IMG/VR virus record: IMGVR_UViG_3300044825_002314
Span: 1 to 32,355 of that record
Direction: 5' to 3' (one strand)
Length of the DNA stretch: 32,355 nt
From: a virus
Every line of letters begins with the position of its first letter. Position 1 is the stretch's first letter. Below are positions 19,122 through 25,539 of the stretch, piece after piece. The position numbers were made by a program, and so were the translations under genes. The notes under the pieces were generated by a model. That model saw only the letters and a program-made list of their open reading frames with translations. It ran no database searches and had not been told where the DNA came from.

Positions 19122-19361
19122 ATGAATAATGATGTTGATGTGAATTTGTTAATTCAAAATTATCACAATAAAATTTCTACATTATATAATCAAAATATAC
19201 TACTAGAAGCAAAAATACAATCAATTATTCAAGATTTTTCAAAAGAAAAAGAACAACTACTGTTGAAAAATCTTGAATTACAAAAAGAATTGGATAATTT
19301 AAATAAAAAAATTTCAAAGAAATCAACTAGTTCCAATTTTACTGGTGTCGAAGAAAACTAA
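19122..19361 (+). CDS. Small coiled-coil protein (79 aa) upstream of gp13
   Basis: From the preferred ATG the protein is MNNDVDVNLLIQNY..., nearly all helix-forming. Heptad-like leucines and isoleucines run through ISTLYNQNILLEAKIQSII and ELQKELDNLNKKISKK, so most of its length should be a coiled coil, with a short polar tail. An in-frame ATG at 19104 would add six residues but lacks an upstream ribosome-binding site. The stop overlaps the gp13 ATG by one base, so the two are probably co-translated. Small coiled-coil proteins in this position could be neck or fibre assembly factors. No family name is recognised. Confidence 0.7.
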   Translation: MNNDVDVNLLIQNYHNKISTLYNQNILLEAKIQSIIQDFSKEKEQLLLKNLELQKELDNLNKKISKKSTSSNFTGVEEN

Positions 19362-20176
19362 TGTCACAACCATCATCTAGACAAGAATTAATAGATTATT
19401 GCCTAAGGAAGCTTGGATATCCTGTGTTGGAAATTAATGTTGATGACGACCAGTTGAATGATCGTTTAGATGATGCATTACAATATTTCCAAGAAAGACA
19501 TTTTGATGGAATAGAAAGAACTTTTTTAAAGCACAAATTAATATCAAGTGAATTGGAACTAATTAAAAATCAGCCTAAATTTACTACTGCAACTGGCAAT
19601 TCAGGAATAACAACAGCTGTTATAGAAGAATCTCAAAATTATATACCTCTTCCAGACACAGTTATTGGTGTAAATATGGTCTTTAAGACAGATGCTACAA
19701 CAATATCTGGAGGAATGTTTAATATCAAATATCAAATATTCCTAAATGATTTATATTATTATGGAGCATTAGATCTTCTAAATTATGCTATGACTAAACA
19801 ATATCTTGAGGACATTAGTAGAATAATGACTCCTGATGTTCAGTTAAGATTTAATAAAAAGCAACATAGATTATATTTAGATATTGACTGGGGAATTATT
19901 AGTGATGATACTTATATCATCATAGATTGTTATAGAATAGTAGATCCAACAGATTTTCCAAAAATTTATAATGATTATTGGCTTAAGAAATATTTAACTG
20001 CAAGTATTAAGAAACAATGGGGTCAAAATTTAACTAAATTTAGTGGGGTACAACTTCCAGGTGGAATTACATTAAATGGAGATAAAATATATGCTGATGC
20101 AGAAAAAGAGTTGGAAGAGATAGAAAGACAGTTAAGAGATGAATATGAACTCCCACCATTAGGATTGATTGGATAA
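19361..20176 (+). CDS. gp13: Neck protein gp13
   Basis: The protein opens SRQELIDYCLRKLGYPVLEI and continues DDDQLNDRLDDALQYFQERH (about residues 28-47), the typical gp13 start in marine T4-like phages. It is 271 aa long, against 309 in T4. In T4, gp13 and gp14 form the neck that closes the filled head below the portal and receives the tail. Aromatic-rich stretches (LNDLYYYGALDLLNYAMTKQ near residue 128; YRIVDPTDFPKIYNDYWLKK near 190) also fit. The gene is followed after 3 nt by gp14 and then gp15, the conserved neck and tail-completion order, which strongly supports the assignment. Confidence 0.87.
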   Translation: MSQPSSRQELIDYCLRKLGYPVLEINVDDDQLNDRLDDALQYFQERHFDGIERTFLKHKLISSELELIKNQPKFTTATGNSGITTAVIEESQNYIPLPDTVIGVNMVFKTDATTISGGMFNIKYQIFLNDLYYYGALDLLNYAMTKQYLEDISRIMTPDVQLRFNKKQHRLYLDIDWGIISDDTYIIIDCYRIVDPTDFPKIYNDYWLKKYLTASIKKQWGQNLTKFSGVQLPGGITLNGDKIYADAEKELEEIERQLRDEYELPPLGLIG

Positions 20177-20179
20177 GTT

Positions 20180-21562
20180 ATGGCACTAAATCCTTATTTT
20201 TTAAATGGAAATACAGCAGAACAAAGATTAATACAAGATTTAGTGAACGAACAACTAAGAATGTTCGGGCAAGAAATTGTCTATATGCCTAGAAAATTTA
20301 TAACAGAAAAGAAAATAATTAAAGAGTTATTAGTATCTAAATTTGATGATAGTTTTTATTTAGAGGCATATATAGCTAATCCAGATGGATTTGGAGGTCA
20401 AGGTGATATATTATCTAAATTTGGGGTGAGAAGTACAGATGAAATAACATTTATAATCTCTAAAGAAAGATATGAAGATTTTATTTCACCTTTTATATTA
20501 GAACAAAGTGATATTAAATTAGCAACTAGACCTCAAGAAGGTGACTTAATATATTTCCCATTAGATAATGGACTATTTGAAATAAAATATGTTGAGGGTA
20601 AGAGGCCATTCTATCAATTAAACAACTTATATGTATATGAACTTAAGTGTGAATTATTTGAATATGAAGATGAAATTATAGATACTGGATTAGACCAAGT
20701 AGATAATACTATTAAAGATTTTGGCTATATTATGACTTTAAATATGGTGAAAAATACAGCTAGAAATTCCCAGGTAATTATTGAATTAGCAAACTCTCAA
20801 AGTCCTATTCCAAATGCAAAATCAGTTTCTCGTATTGATATTATAAATGGAGGATATGGATATAAAACCACTCCAGAAGTAAAGATTGATCCTCCAGGTA
20901 TTAATGGAATTCAAGCTACTGCAGTTGCTATACTTACATCCAGAAATCAAGAAAATTATATAGATAAAATTCTAATTACAAATCCAGGTATTGGTTATAC
21001 AGTACAACCAAAAGTAGTTATAAAAACTTCAACTGGTTCTGGATTTATTGGAACTTGTATATTAAGCACAGGAACATTAGGTCTAATAAATCTAGTTTCA
21101 TCCGGTGAAGGATATTCAAAACCTCCCGTAGTATCAATTTCAACTTCACCAACTGGAAATAATGCAACTGCATTAGCCACAATAAATTCTTTAGGTGAGG
21201 TAACTTCAATAAAATATGTAAATGCTGGATCTGGATACACAACAAATCCAACAGTGACTATAGAACCTTCAATTGGAATTTCTACTGGAGATTATATCTA
21301 CAATGAAATTGTCCGTGGAGTTTCTACAGGAACAAGTGCTTATGTTAAAGATTGGGACGTAGATTCTAGAATTCTTAAAGTTTCTATAATTAATGGTAAT
21401 TTTGCACTTGGGGAAAGTGTAGTAGGTGTTGGAGCTACATATAAAATTTACTCAATAGATACATATGATTTATACGATACTTACGCATCAAATGATGAAA
21501 TTGAAGAAGAAGCAGACCAGATATTAGATTTTAGTGAAAGTAATCCATTTGGAGATTTCTAA
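20180..21562 (+). CDS. gp14: Neck protein gp14 with inserted GxGY beta repeats
   Basis: The start ALNPYFLNGNTAEQRLIQDL, then YMPRKFITEKKIIKELLVSK and FGVRSTDEITFIISKERYED (about residues 85-104), match gp14 of marine T4-like phages. Its place between gp13 and gp15 agrees. T4 gp14 has 256 aa and this has 460. The difference is largely explained by four GxGY beta modules at about residues 220-385 (INGGYGYKTTPEVKI, TNPGIGYTVQPKVVI, SSGEGYSKPPVVSI and NAGSGYTTNPTVTI). The acidic C-terminus ends ESNPFGDF. gp14 forms the outer neck ring with gp13. The inserted modules would project from the neck surface, which is inference. Confidence 0.87.
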   Translation: MALNPYFLNGNTAEQRLIQDLVNEQLRMFGQEIVYMPRKFITEKKIIKELLVSKFDDSFYLEAYIANPDGFGGQGDILSKFGVRSTDEITFIISKERYEDFISPFILEQSDIKLATRPQEGDLIYFPLDNGLFEIKYVEGKRPFYQLNNLYVYELKCELFEYEDEIIDTGLDQVDNTIKDFGYIMTLNMVKNTARNSQVIIELANSQSPIPNAKSVSRIDIINGGYGYKTTPEVKIDPPGINGIQATAVAILTSRNQENYIDKILITNPGIGYTVQPKVVIKTSTGSGFIGTCILSTGTLGLINLVSSGEGYSKPPVVSISTSPTGNNATALATINSLGEVTSIKYVNAGSGYTTNPTVTIEPSIGISTGDYIYNEIVRGVSTGTSAYVKDWDVDSRILKVSIINGNFALGESVVGVGATYKIYSIDTYDLYDTYASNDEIEEEADQILDFSESNPFGDF

Positions 21563-21604
21563 ACTACCGATAATTTAAATTAAAATATTTCAAATTTAGC
21601 CAAA

Positions 21605-21611
21605 CTAAATA
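21605..21611 (+). promoter_or_regulatory. CTAAATA late-promoter-like box upstream of gp15
   Basis: The 70-nt gap between gp14 and gp15 holds CTAAATA 21 nt before the gp15 ATG, with a TAGGA soon after. The same heptamer recurs before gp20 and before the gp67-like gene, at similar distances, so it is probably a variant late promoter. Nothing else is evident in the gap. Confidence 0.5.
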
Positions 21612-21632
21612 TATTAGGACTTCTGTAACATA

Positions 21633-22688
21633 ATGAACGGACAGTTTTACTATCACGAAATAATAAGAAGAACTTCCGCAGCATTTGGAACTCTTTTTAA
21701 TAATATTTTTATTCGTCATCAAGATGGCGAAGGTGATGACTTTAGTTATATTAAAGTTCCTATTGGATATGGTCCAATTCAAAAATTTCTAGCAAGAGTA
21801 GAGCAAAAACCAGATTTAAGAAATAGAGTTGCTATAACTCTACCAAGAATGTCTTTCGAAGTAGGTCAGTTAAGTTATGATAGCTCTAGGAAATCATCAT
21901 CATTACAAACATTTAATACTATAGTAGGTCCAAACAATACCCCAAGGCAACTTTATATGCCTGTTCCATATAATTTACCATTTGAATTGACTATAGCTAC
22001 AAAATATACTGACGATATGTTTCAAATTATAGAGCAGATATTACCATTTTTTAGACCAGAATTTAACTTGTCTGTAAATTTATCGTCAACAATAGGAGAA
22101 AAGAGAGATATTCCTCTAGTTCTTCAGGGAATATCTCCATTCCAAGATGATTACGAAGGAAATTTTGATAACAGAAGATTTATAACTACTACACTAAATT
22201 TTGTAGCAAAAATATATTTCTTTGGTCCAGTAGATACTGATGATAGTGGAAATATAATTAAGAGAGTTCAAGTGGATTATTATAATGATACTAATAGAGT
22301 TAATGCTTCAAGAACAAGAAGATACGTTGTTACACCAAGAGCTGTAACTGATTATAATGATGATAATGCTACTACAATAGCAAAATCCATTACAACTAAA
22401 ATTACAAAATTTGAAGTTGTAAATGGTTCTACATTAACTCCAAATACATATATTCAAATTAATAATGAAAATATGTATATAAAATCAATAGAAGGAAATT
22501 CAATTACAGTATTGAGAGGTCAAGATGGAACCCAAATTCAAGAACATCAAGAAGGTGATGTGGTAAATATTATAAACTTTATTGATGATGATTTGATAGT
22601 TCCTGGAGATAATTTTGAATTTAATGAAGAAACTTTTGATTTTGGTGATGGATTAATTTATAGTCCTAAAAAAGGTATAGATGTATGA
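21633..22688 (+). CDS. gp15: Tail completion and sheath stabiliser protein gp15
   Basis: The opening NGQFYYHEIIRRTSAAFGTL followed by NNIFIRH is the conserved gp15 start. VPIGYGPIQKFLARVEQKPD and LPRMSFEVGQLSYDSSRK follow in the expected order. In T4, gp15 is a hexameric ring that caps the tail tube and sheath and joins the tail to the neck. This one has 351 aa against 272. Residues about 265-316 carry an extra module (IQINNENMYIKSIEGNSITV, then RGQDGTQIQEHQEGD) that also occurs in the giant protein at the left end of the window. The stop overlaps the gp16 start (ATGA), beginning a chain of coupled packaging genes. Confidence 0.88.
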   Translation: MNGQFYYHEIIRRTSAAFGTLFNNIFIRHQDGEGDDFSYIKVPIGYGPIQKFLARVEQKPDLRNRVAITLPRMSFEVGQLSYDSSRKSSSLQTFNTIVGPNNTPRQLYMPVPYNLPFELTIATKYTDDMFQIIEQILPFFRPEFNLSVNLSSTIGEKRDIPLVLQGISPFQDDYEGNFDNRRFITTTLNFVAKIYFFGPVDTDDSGNIIKRVQVDYYNDTNRVNASRTRRYVVTPRAVTDYNDDNATTIAKSITTKITKFEVVNGSTLTPNTYIQINNENMYIKSIEGNSITVLRGQDGTQIQEHQEGDVVNIINFIDDDLIVPGDNFEFNEETFDFGDGLIYSPKKGIDV

Positions 22689-23125
22689 GTAGAAATTTTG
22701 ATTCCATAGATGAAGCATTAGAAATAGAAACAGATGCTAAAACTGTTTCTAGAGAAATTATACGTCAAGCAAAGCGTGAAGTAAAAAAGCCATTAACAAC
22801 CGATATTCTAGAAAGTGATAAAACTCATACTAGAAATACGGTATATGAATTAATTCAATTAGGTAGTGATGCTGCGTATGAAATGTTAGATATTGCGAGA
22901 GAAACTCAAAAAGCAAGAGATTTTGAAGTTGTAGGGCAATTACTAAAAGCAGTTGGAGATTTGAGTGATAAGCTATTAGATAATCAAAAGAAAATAAAAG
23001 ATATTGAAGCAGAAGTTTCAAGTTCTTCTAATGTAACTAATAATACAACAAATGCTTTATTTGTAGGAACTACTGCAGAATTACAAAAACTTCTTAAACA
23101 AAGTTCAAAGGAGACAAAAAAATGA
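22685..23125 (+). CDS. gp16: Terminase small subunit gp16
   Basis: This 146-aa, mostly helical, charged protein lies between gp15 and gp17 as in T4, where gp16 has 164 aa. The central LIQLGSDAAYEMLDIARETQ and KARDFEVVGQLLKAVGDLSD (about residues 56-96) form the helical hairpin and coiled coil typical of T4-family gp16, followed by KLLDNQKKIKDIEAEV. In T4, gp16 makes rings that bind concatemeric DNA and regulate gp17 cutting and ATPase. The ATG overlaps the gp15 stop, and the next gene's ATG overlaps this stop (ATGA at both ends), so translation is likely coupled. Confidence 0.87.
   Translation: MSRNFDSIDEALEIETDAKTVSREIIRQAKREVKKPLTTDILESDKTHTRNTVYELIQLGSDAAYEMLDIARETQKARDFEVVGQLLKAVGDLSDKLLDNQKKIKDIEAEVSSSSNVTNNTTNALFVGTTAELQKLLKQSSKETKK
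23107..23113 (+). promoter_or_regulatory. Strong Shine-Dalgarno AAAGGAG for the 319-aa protein
   Basis: AAAGGAG ends 8 nt before the ATG at 23122 and lies within the gp16 coding sequence. It supports that start and suggests robust translation. Confidence 0.65.
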
Positions 23126-24081
23126 AAACTTTCAAAGAGTTTTTAAATATTACAGAACAATTTAAATCTCATAAATCTCCGGAAGAACTTGCTAGAAAGC
23201 ATACAGTTTCTCTAGATTATATTAATTCTCAATTAAGTGTTGGATCAAAAGTAGAATTGGAGCATACAAAAAATAAAAAACTAGCAGAAATTATAGCATC
23301 ACAACATATTGATGAAAGACCAGATTACTATGAACTACTGAAAAAAGTAGAAAAATCTTCAATAAAAGAAGGAACTCTCCATCATTGGTTTAAAGGTTCA
23401 AAATCAAAAGATGGTAAGCCAGGATGGGTCCAAGCTGATGGTAGTCCTTGTGCTAATGAGCCAGGTGAAACAAAAACTCCAAAATGTTTTAGTAGTGCTA
23501 GATTAGCTGCCCTAAAAAGAAAAGGTAAAGTTGGTAAAGATATTATTAAATCAGCTATTAGAAGAAAAAGAGAACAAGACCCAAATCAGCAAGAAAAATC
23601 TGGTGCAGCAAAACCGACTATGGTTAAAACTTTCTCCAAAGGAACAAAACATAAACATTATATAAAAGCTGAACCAACTCTTAAAGAAGCCACTAAAGAT
23701 ATTCCAGGAAAAGGTAGCGGAACAAAAGATGCTTGTTATTACAAAGTTAAATCTAGGTATCGGGTCTTCCCTTCTGCCTACTCAAGTGGTGCCCTAGTCA
23801 AATGTAGAAAAGTTGGAGCAGCAAATTGGGGAAATAAATCTAAAAAAGTTAATGAAGAGTATACAAGACTACAGGAAACTGGAAATACATATAGTATTTT
23901 AATTTCTTGGAGAGGAATTTATAGAATGATTCAATTTTTCGTTCCTGGAAGTTTAAGACCAACAAGAAATGAAATAACTAATGAGATGGATAAAATTTAT
24001 CCAGGAGCAAAAGTTCTTAACTATAAGCCATCTATGAAGGACCCAACAAAACCATATTTCTTTTTTGGAATTTGTAAATGA
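23122..24081 (+). CDS. Multi-module basic protein between gp16 and gp17 (319 aa), unknown function
   Basis: At least four segments are visible. Residues 1-13 (MKTFKEFLNITEQ) are a leader seen on many marine T4-like proteins. About 18-75 is a helical module (SPEELARKHTVSLDYINSQL ... PDYYELL) resembling DUF5661-type domains. About 84-170 is a basic region with HHWFKGSKSKDGKPGWVQ, Cys110 and Cys122. About 175-242 has ACYYKVKSRYRVFPSAYSSG, Cys205, Cys228 and GAANWGN. The C-terminal segment, about 255-319, is YSILISWRGIYRMIQFFVPG ... TRNEITNEMDKIYPGAKV. The paired cysteines could bind metal and the basic regions could bind DNA. Both are inference. The gene is translationally linked to gp16 and to the following 58-aa gene by ATGA overlaps, so a packaging-related role is reasonable but unproven. 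Confidence 0.8.
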   Translation: MKTFKEFLNITEQFKSHKSPEELARKHTVSLDYINSQLSVGSKVELEHTKNKKLAEIIASQHIDERPDYYELLKKVEKSSIKEGTLHHWFKGSKSKDGKPGWVQADGSPCANEPGETKTPKCFSSARLAALKRKGKVGKDIIKSAIRRKREQDPNQQEKSGAAKPTMVKTFSKGTKHKHYIKAEPTLKEATKDIPGKGSGTKDACYYKVKSRYRVFPSAYSSGALVKCRKVGAANWGNKSKKVNEEYTRLQETGNTYSILISWRGIYRMIQFFVPGSLRPTRNEITNEMDKIYPGAKVLNYKPSMKDPTKPYFFFGICK

Positions 24082-24254
24082 GAAACCCAGATGAAATTCA
24101 ACTCAATGACTTAAATAAGCAATTTGAATATGCTAGGATGAGTAATGAGATTGATAGCTGTGATGATATTGAAGAACTCAAACTAGCCGTCAAATGTTAT
24201 TTGAAACTTTATCTAGCAACATTAGAAACTATTAATCAAATTCAAAATATTTAA
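24078..24254 (+). CDS. Small acidic helical protein (58 aa) upstream of gp17
   Basis: An ATG overlapping the stop of the 319-aa gene (ATGA) opens a 58-aa frame. It reads MRNPDEIQLNDLNKQFEYAR, then a run around MSNEIDSCDDIEELKLA and CYLKLYLATLETINQIQNI. It should be two amphipathic helices. It ends 3 nt before the terminase start, with codon use like its neighbours. Small proteins of this style before gp17 are familiar to me from marine T4-like phages, but no function is assigned. The tight coupling suggests co-expression with the terminase. Confidence 0.75.
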   Translation: MRNPDEIQLNDLNKQFEYARMSNEIDSCDDIEELKLAVKCYLKLYLATLETINQIQNI

Positions 24255-24257
24255 CTT

Positions 24258-25157
24258 ATGTCTTCTACTGAAACTTATTCTGGTAATCCATTACTCAAAA
24301 GAGCTAATGTTACTGTTGAATTTACGGCAGAACAAATACAAGAGTATATTAAGTGCTCTAAGGACCCAGTATATTTTTCTAAAAAATATGTAAAAATTGT
24401 AAGTCTTGATGAAGGTTTAGTTCCATTTAAAATGTATAAGTTTCAAGAGAAGCTTATACAAAATTTTCATAAGAATAGATTTAATATTTGTAAACTTCCT
24501 AGACAAGTAGGTAAAACAACTTGTGCGGTTGCATATTTAATGCATTACATTATTTTTAATGATAATGCAAACGTAGCACTCCTAGCGAATAAAGCTCAAA
24601 CTGCAAAAGATATTTTAGGTAGATTACAATTAGCATATGAAAATTTACCAAAATGGCTTCAGCATGGAGTTAAAATATGGAATAAAGCTTCATTAGAACT
24701 TGATAATGGTTCCAAAATTATAGCATCCTCTACATCAGGGTCTGCAATTCGTGGAGGTTCTTATAATGTAATTTTTTTGGATGAGTTTGCTTTCATTCCA
24801 AATCAAATTGCTGATGAATTTTTTAGTTCAGTATATCCAACTATTACTTCAGGTAAGAGCACTAAAGTTATTATGATTTCAACTCCGAAAGGAATGAATA
24901 CTTTTTATAAATTTTGGATGGATGCGATAAGAGGTAAAAATGAATATGTTCCTTTAGAAGTTCATTGGACTGAAGTTCCAGGTCGAGATGAAAAATGGAA
25001 GGCTCAAACTATCGCCAACACTTCGCAAGAGCAGTGGGAACAAGAATTTGAAAGTTTTTTACCTGAAACTTTGATAAATCTTGAAGTAGGTGGTAAGATA
25101 ATTGAGACTACCATAGGTGATTTATATAATAATTTATCTAGAAAAGAAACAACTTGA
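24258..25157 (+). CDS. gp17: Large terminase gp17, N-terminal ATPase half fused to N-intein
   Basis: Residues 1-265 are the ATPase half of T4-family gp17. The Walker A motif PRQVGKTT is at 81-88, the Walker B motif VIFLDE at 171-176, and the coupling motif STPKG at 208-212. The half ends at ...QEQWEQEFE. In an uninterrupted terminase this is followed by the Cys-containing linker to the nuclease. Here residues 266-299 (SFLPETLINLEVGGKIIETT, then IGDLYNNLSRKETT) are an N-intein and the frame stops with TGA. The nuclease half is a separate gene 37 nt downstream in another frame. Joined, the two exteins give about 565 aa, against 610 in T4. The half alone has no nuclease. Trans-splicing with the downstream product should restore the motor. 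There is no clear Shine-Dalgarno sequence. Confidence 0.95.
   Translation: MSSTETYSGNPLLKRANVTVEFTAEQIQEYIKCSKDPVYFSKKYVKIVSLDEGLVPFKMYKFQEKLIQNFHKNRFNICKLPRQVGKTTCAVAYLMHYIIFNDNANVALLANKAQTAKDILGRLQLAYENLPKWLQHGVKIWNKASLELDNGSKIIASSTSGSAIRGGSYNVIFLDEFAFIPNQIADEFFSSVYPTITSGKSTKVIMISTPKGMNTFYKFWMDAIRGKNEYVPLEVHWTEVPGRDEKWKAQTIANTSQEQWEQEFESFLPETLINLEVGGKIIETTIGDLYNNLSRKETT
25053..25154 (+). other. N-intein (34 aa) of a split gp17 intein
   Basis: These codons follow extein residue Glu265. The block A pattern is nucleophile-xxx-E-T-L-I (SFLPETLI), then GGK and a helix-forming IGDLYNN, which aligns by eye with the short N-intein of AceL-TerL (Cys1 ... DT ... EDLY). Position 1 is Ser in place of the usual Cys. 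The piece ends well before block B, so the break is at the unusual early site rather than at the common endonuclease site. Confidence 0.88.
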
Positions 25158-25165
25158 AAATATTA

Positions 25166-25173
25166 TATAAATT
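25166..25173 (+). promoter_or_regulatory. Possible late promoter box between the terminase halves
   Basis: TATAAATT, one base from the TATAAATA consensus, lies in the 37-nt gap, 21 nt before the ATG of the C-terminal half. In such AT-rich DNA this could be chance, so the call is tentative. Confidence 0.3.
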
Positions 25174-25177
25174 TAAA

Positions 25178-25182
25178 TAGGA
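25178..25182 (+). promoter_or_regulatory. Shine-Dalgarno TAGGA for the C-terminal terminase half
   Basis: TAGGA is 12 nt before the ATG at 25195. It is the only purine-rich site in the gap and supports independent initiation. An in-frame TAA directly precedes that ATG. Confidence 0.5.
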
Positions 25183-25194
25183 TTAAATTATTAA

Positions 25195-25539
25195 ATGAAA
25201 CTCCCAGATACTGTAGTTCGTAATAATAAAAACATAAAAATACTAACACCAAATGGATATCAACCATTCTTGGGTGTTAATAAGATTAAAAAAGACAAAT
25301 ATATTCATTTAACCTTTGAGGATGGTAGCGAACTTAAGTGTTCGCTAGATCATCCTCTTTCTACTATTGAGGGTATTATAAAAGCCAAAGATTTAGATAA
25401 TGAAATCGAAGTCTACACAAAAGAAGGTGGAACATTTCTTAAAAATTATAAAATTATAGAAGAAGAAGTAGAATTATACGATATTGTAAATTCTGGGATA
25501 GACCATCTTTACTATTCAAATAATTTAGTATCTCATAAT
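25195..25539 (+). other. C-intein (115 aa) of a split gp17 intein
   Basis: The order is: KILTPNGYQPFLGV near residues 15-28; a block B-like GSELKCSLDHPLST (44-57) with Ser50 and His53 in the TxxH positions; a block F-like ELYDIVNSGIDHLYYSNN (93-110) with Asp96 and His104; and block G VSHN (112-115), with penultimate His114 and terminal Asn115 followed by Cys. The segment from block B to block G is therefore complete, and there is no space for an endonuclease domain. Confidence 0.9.

Noticed and set aside
21564-21782. Minus-strand ORF across the gp14-gp15 gap
   Set aside because: It overlaps the conserved gp15 N-terminus and the promoter gap, has no ribosome-binding site, and resembles no protein I know.
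25155-25197. Simple frameshift or sequencing error breaking an ordinary contiguous intein
   Set aside because: A single indel would not do: a TGA stop, a frame change and a TAA just before an ATG with a Shine-Dalgarno sequence are all present. The break also falls at the known early split position. Reads would still settle it.
25053-25539. Group I intron or free homing endonuclease in gp17
   Set aside because: The inserted sequence is translated as intein blocks A, B, F and G, and there is no room for an endonuclease or a structured intron in 37 nt.
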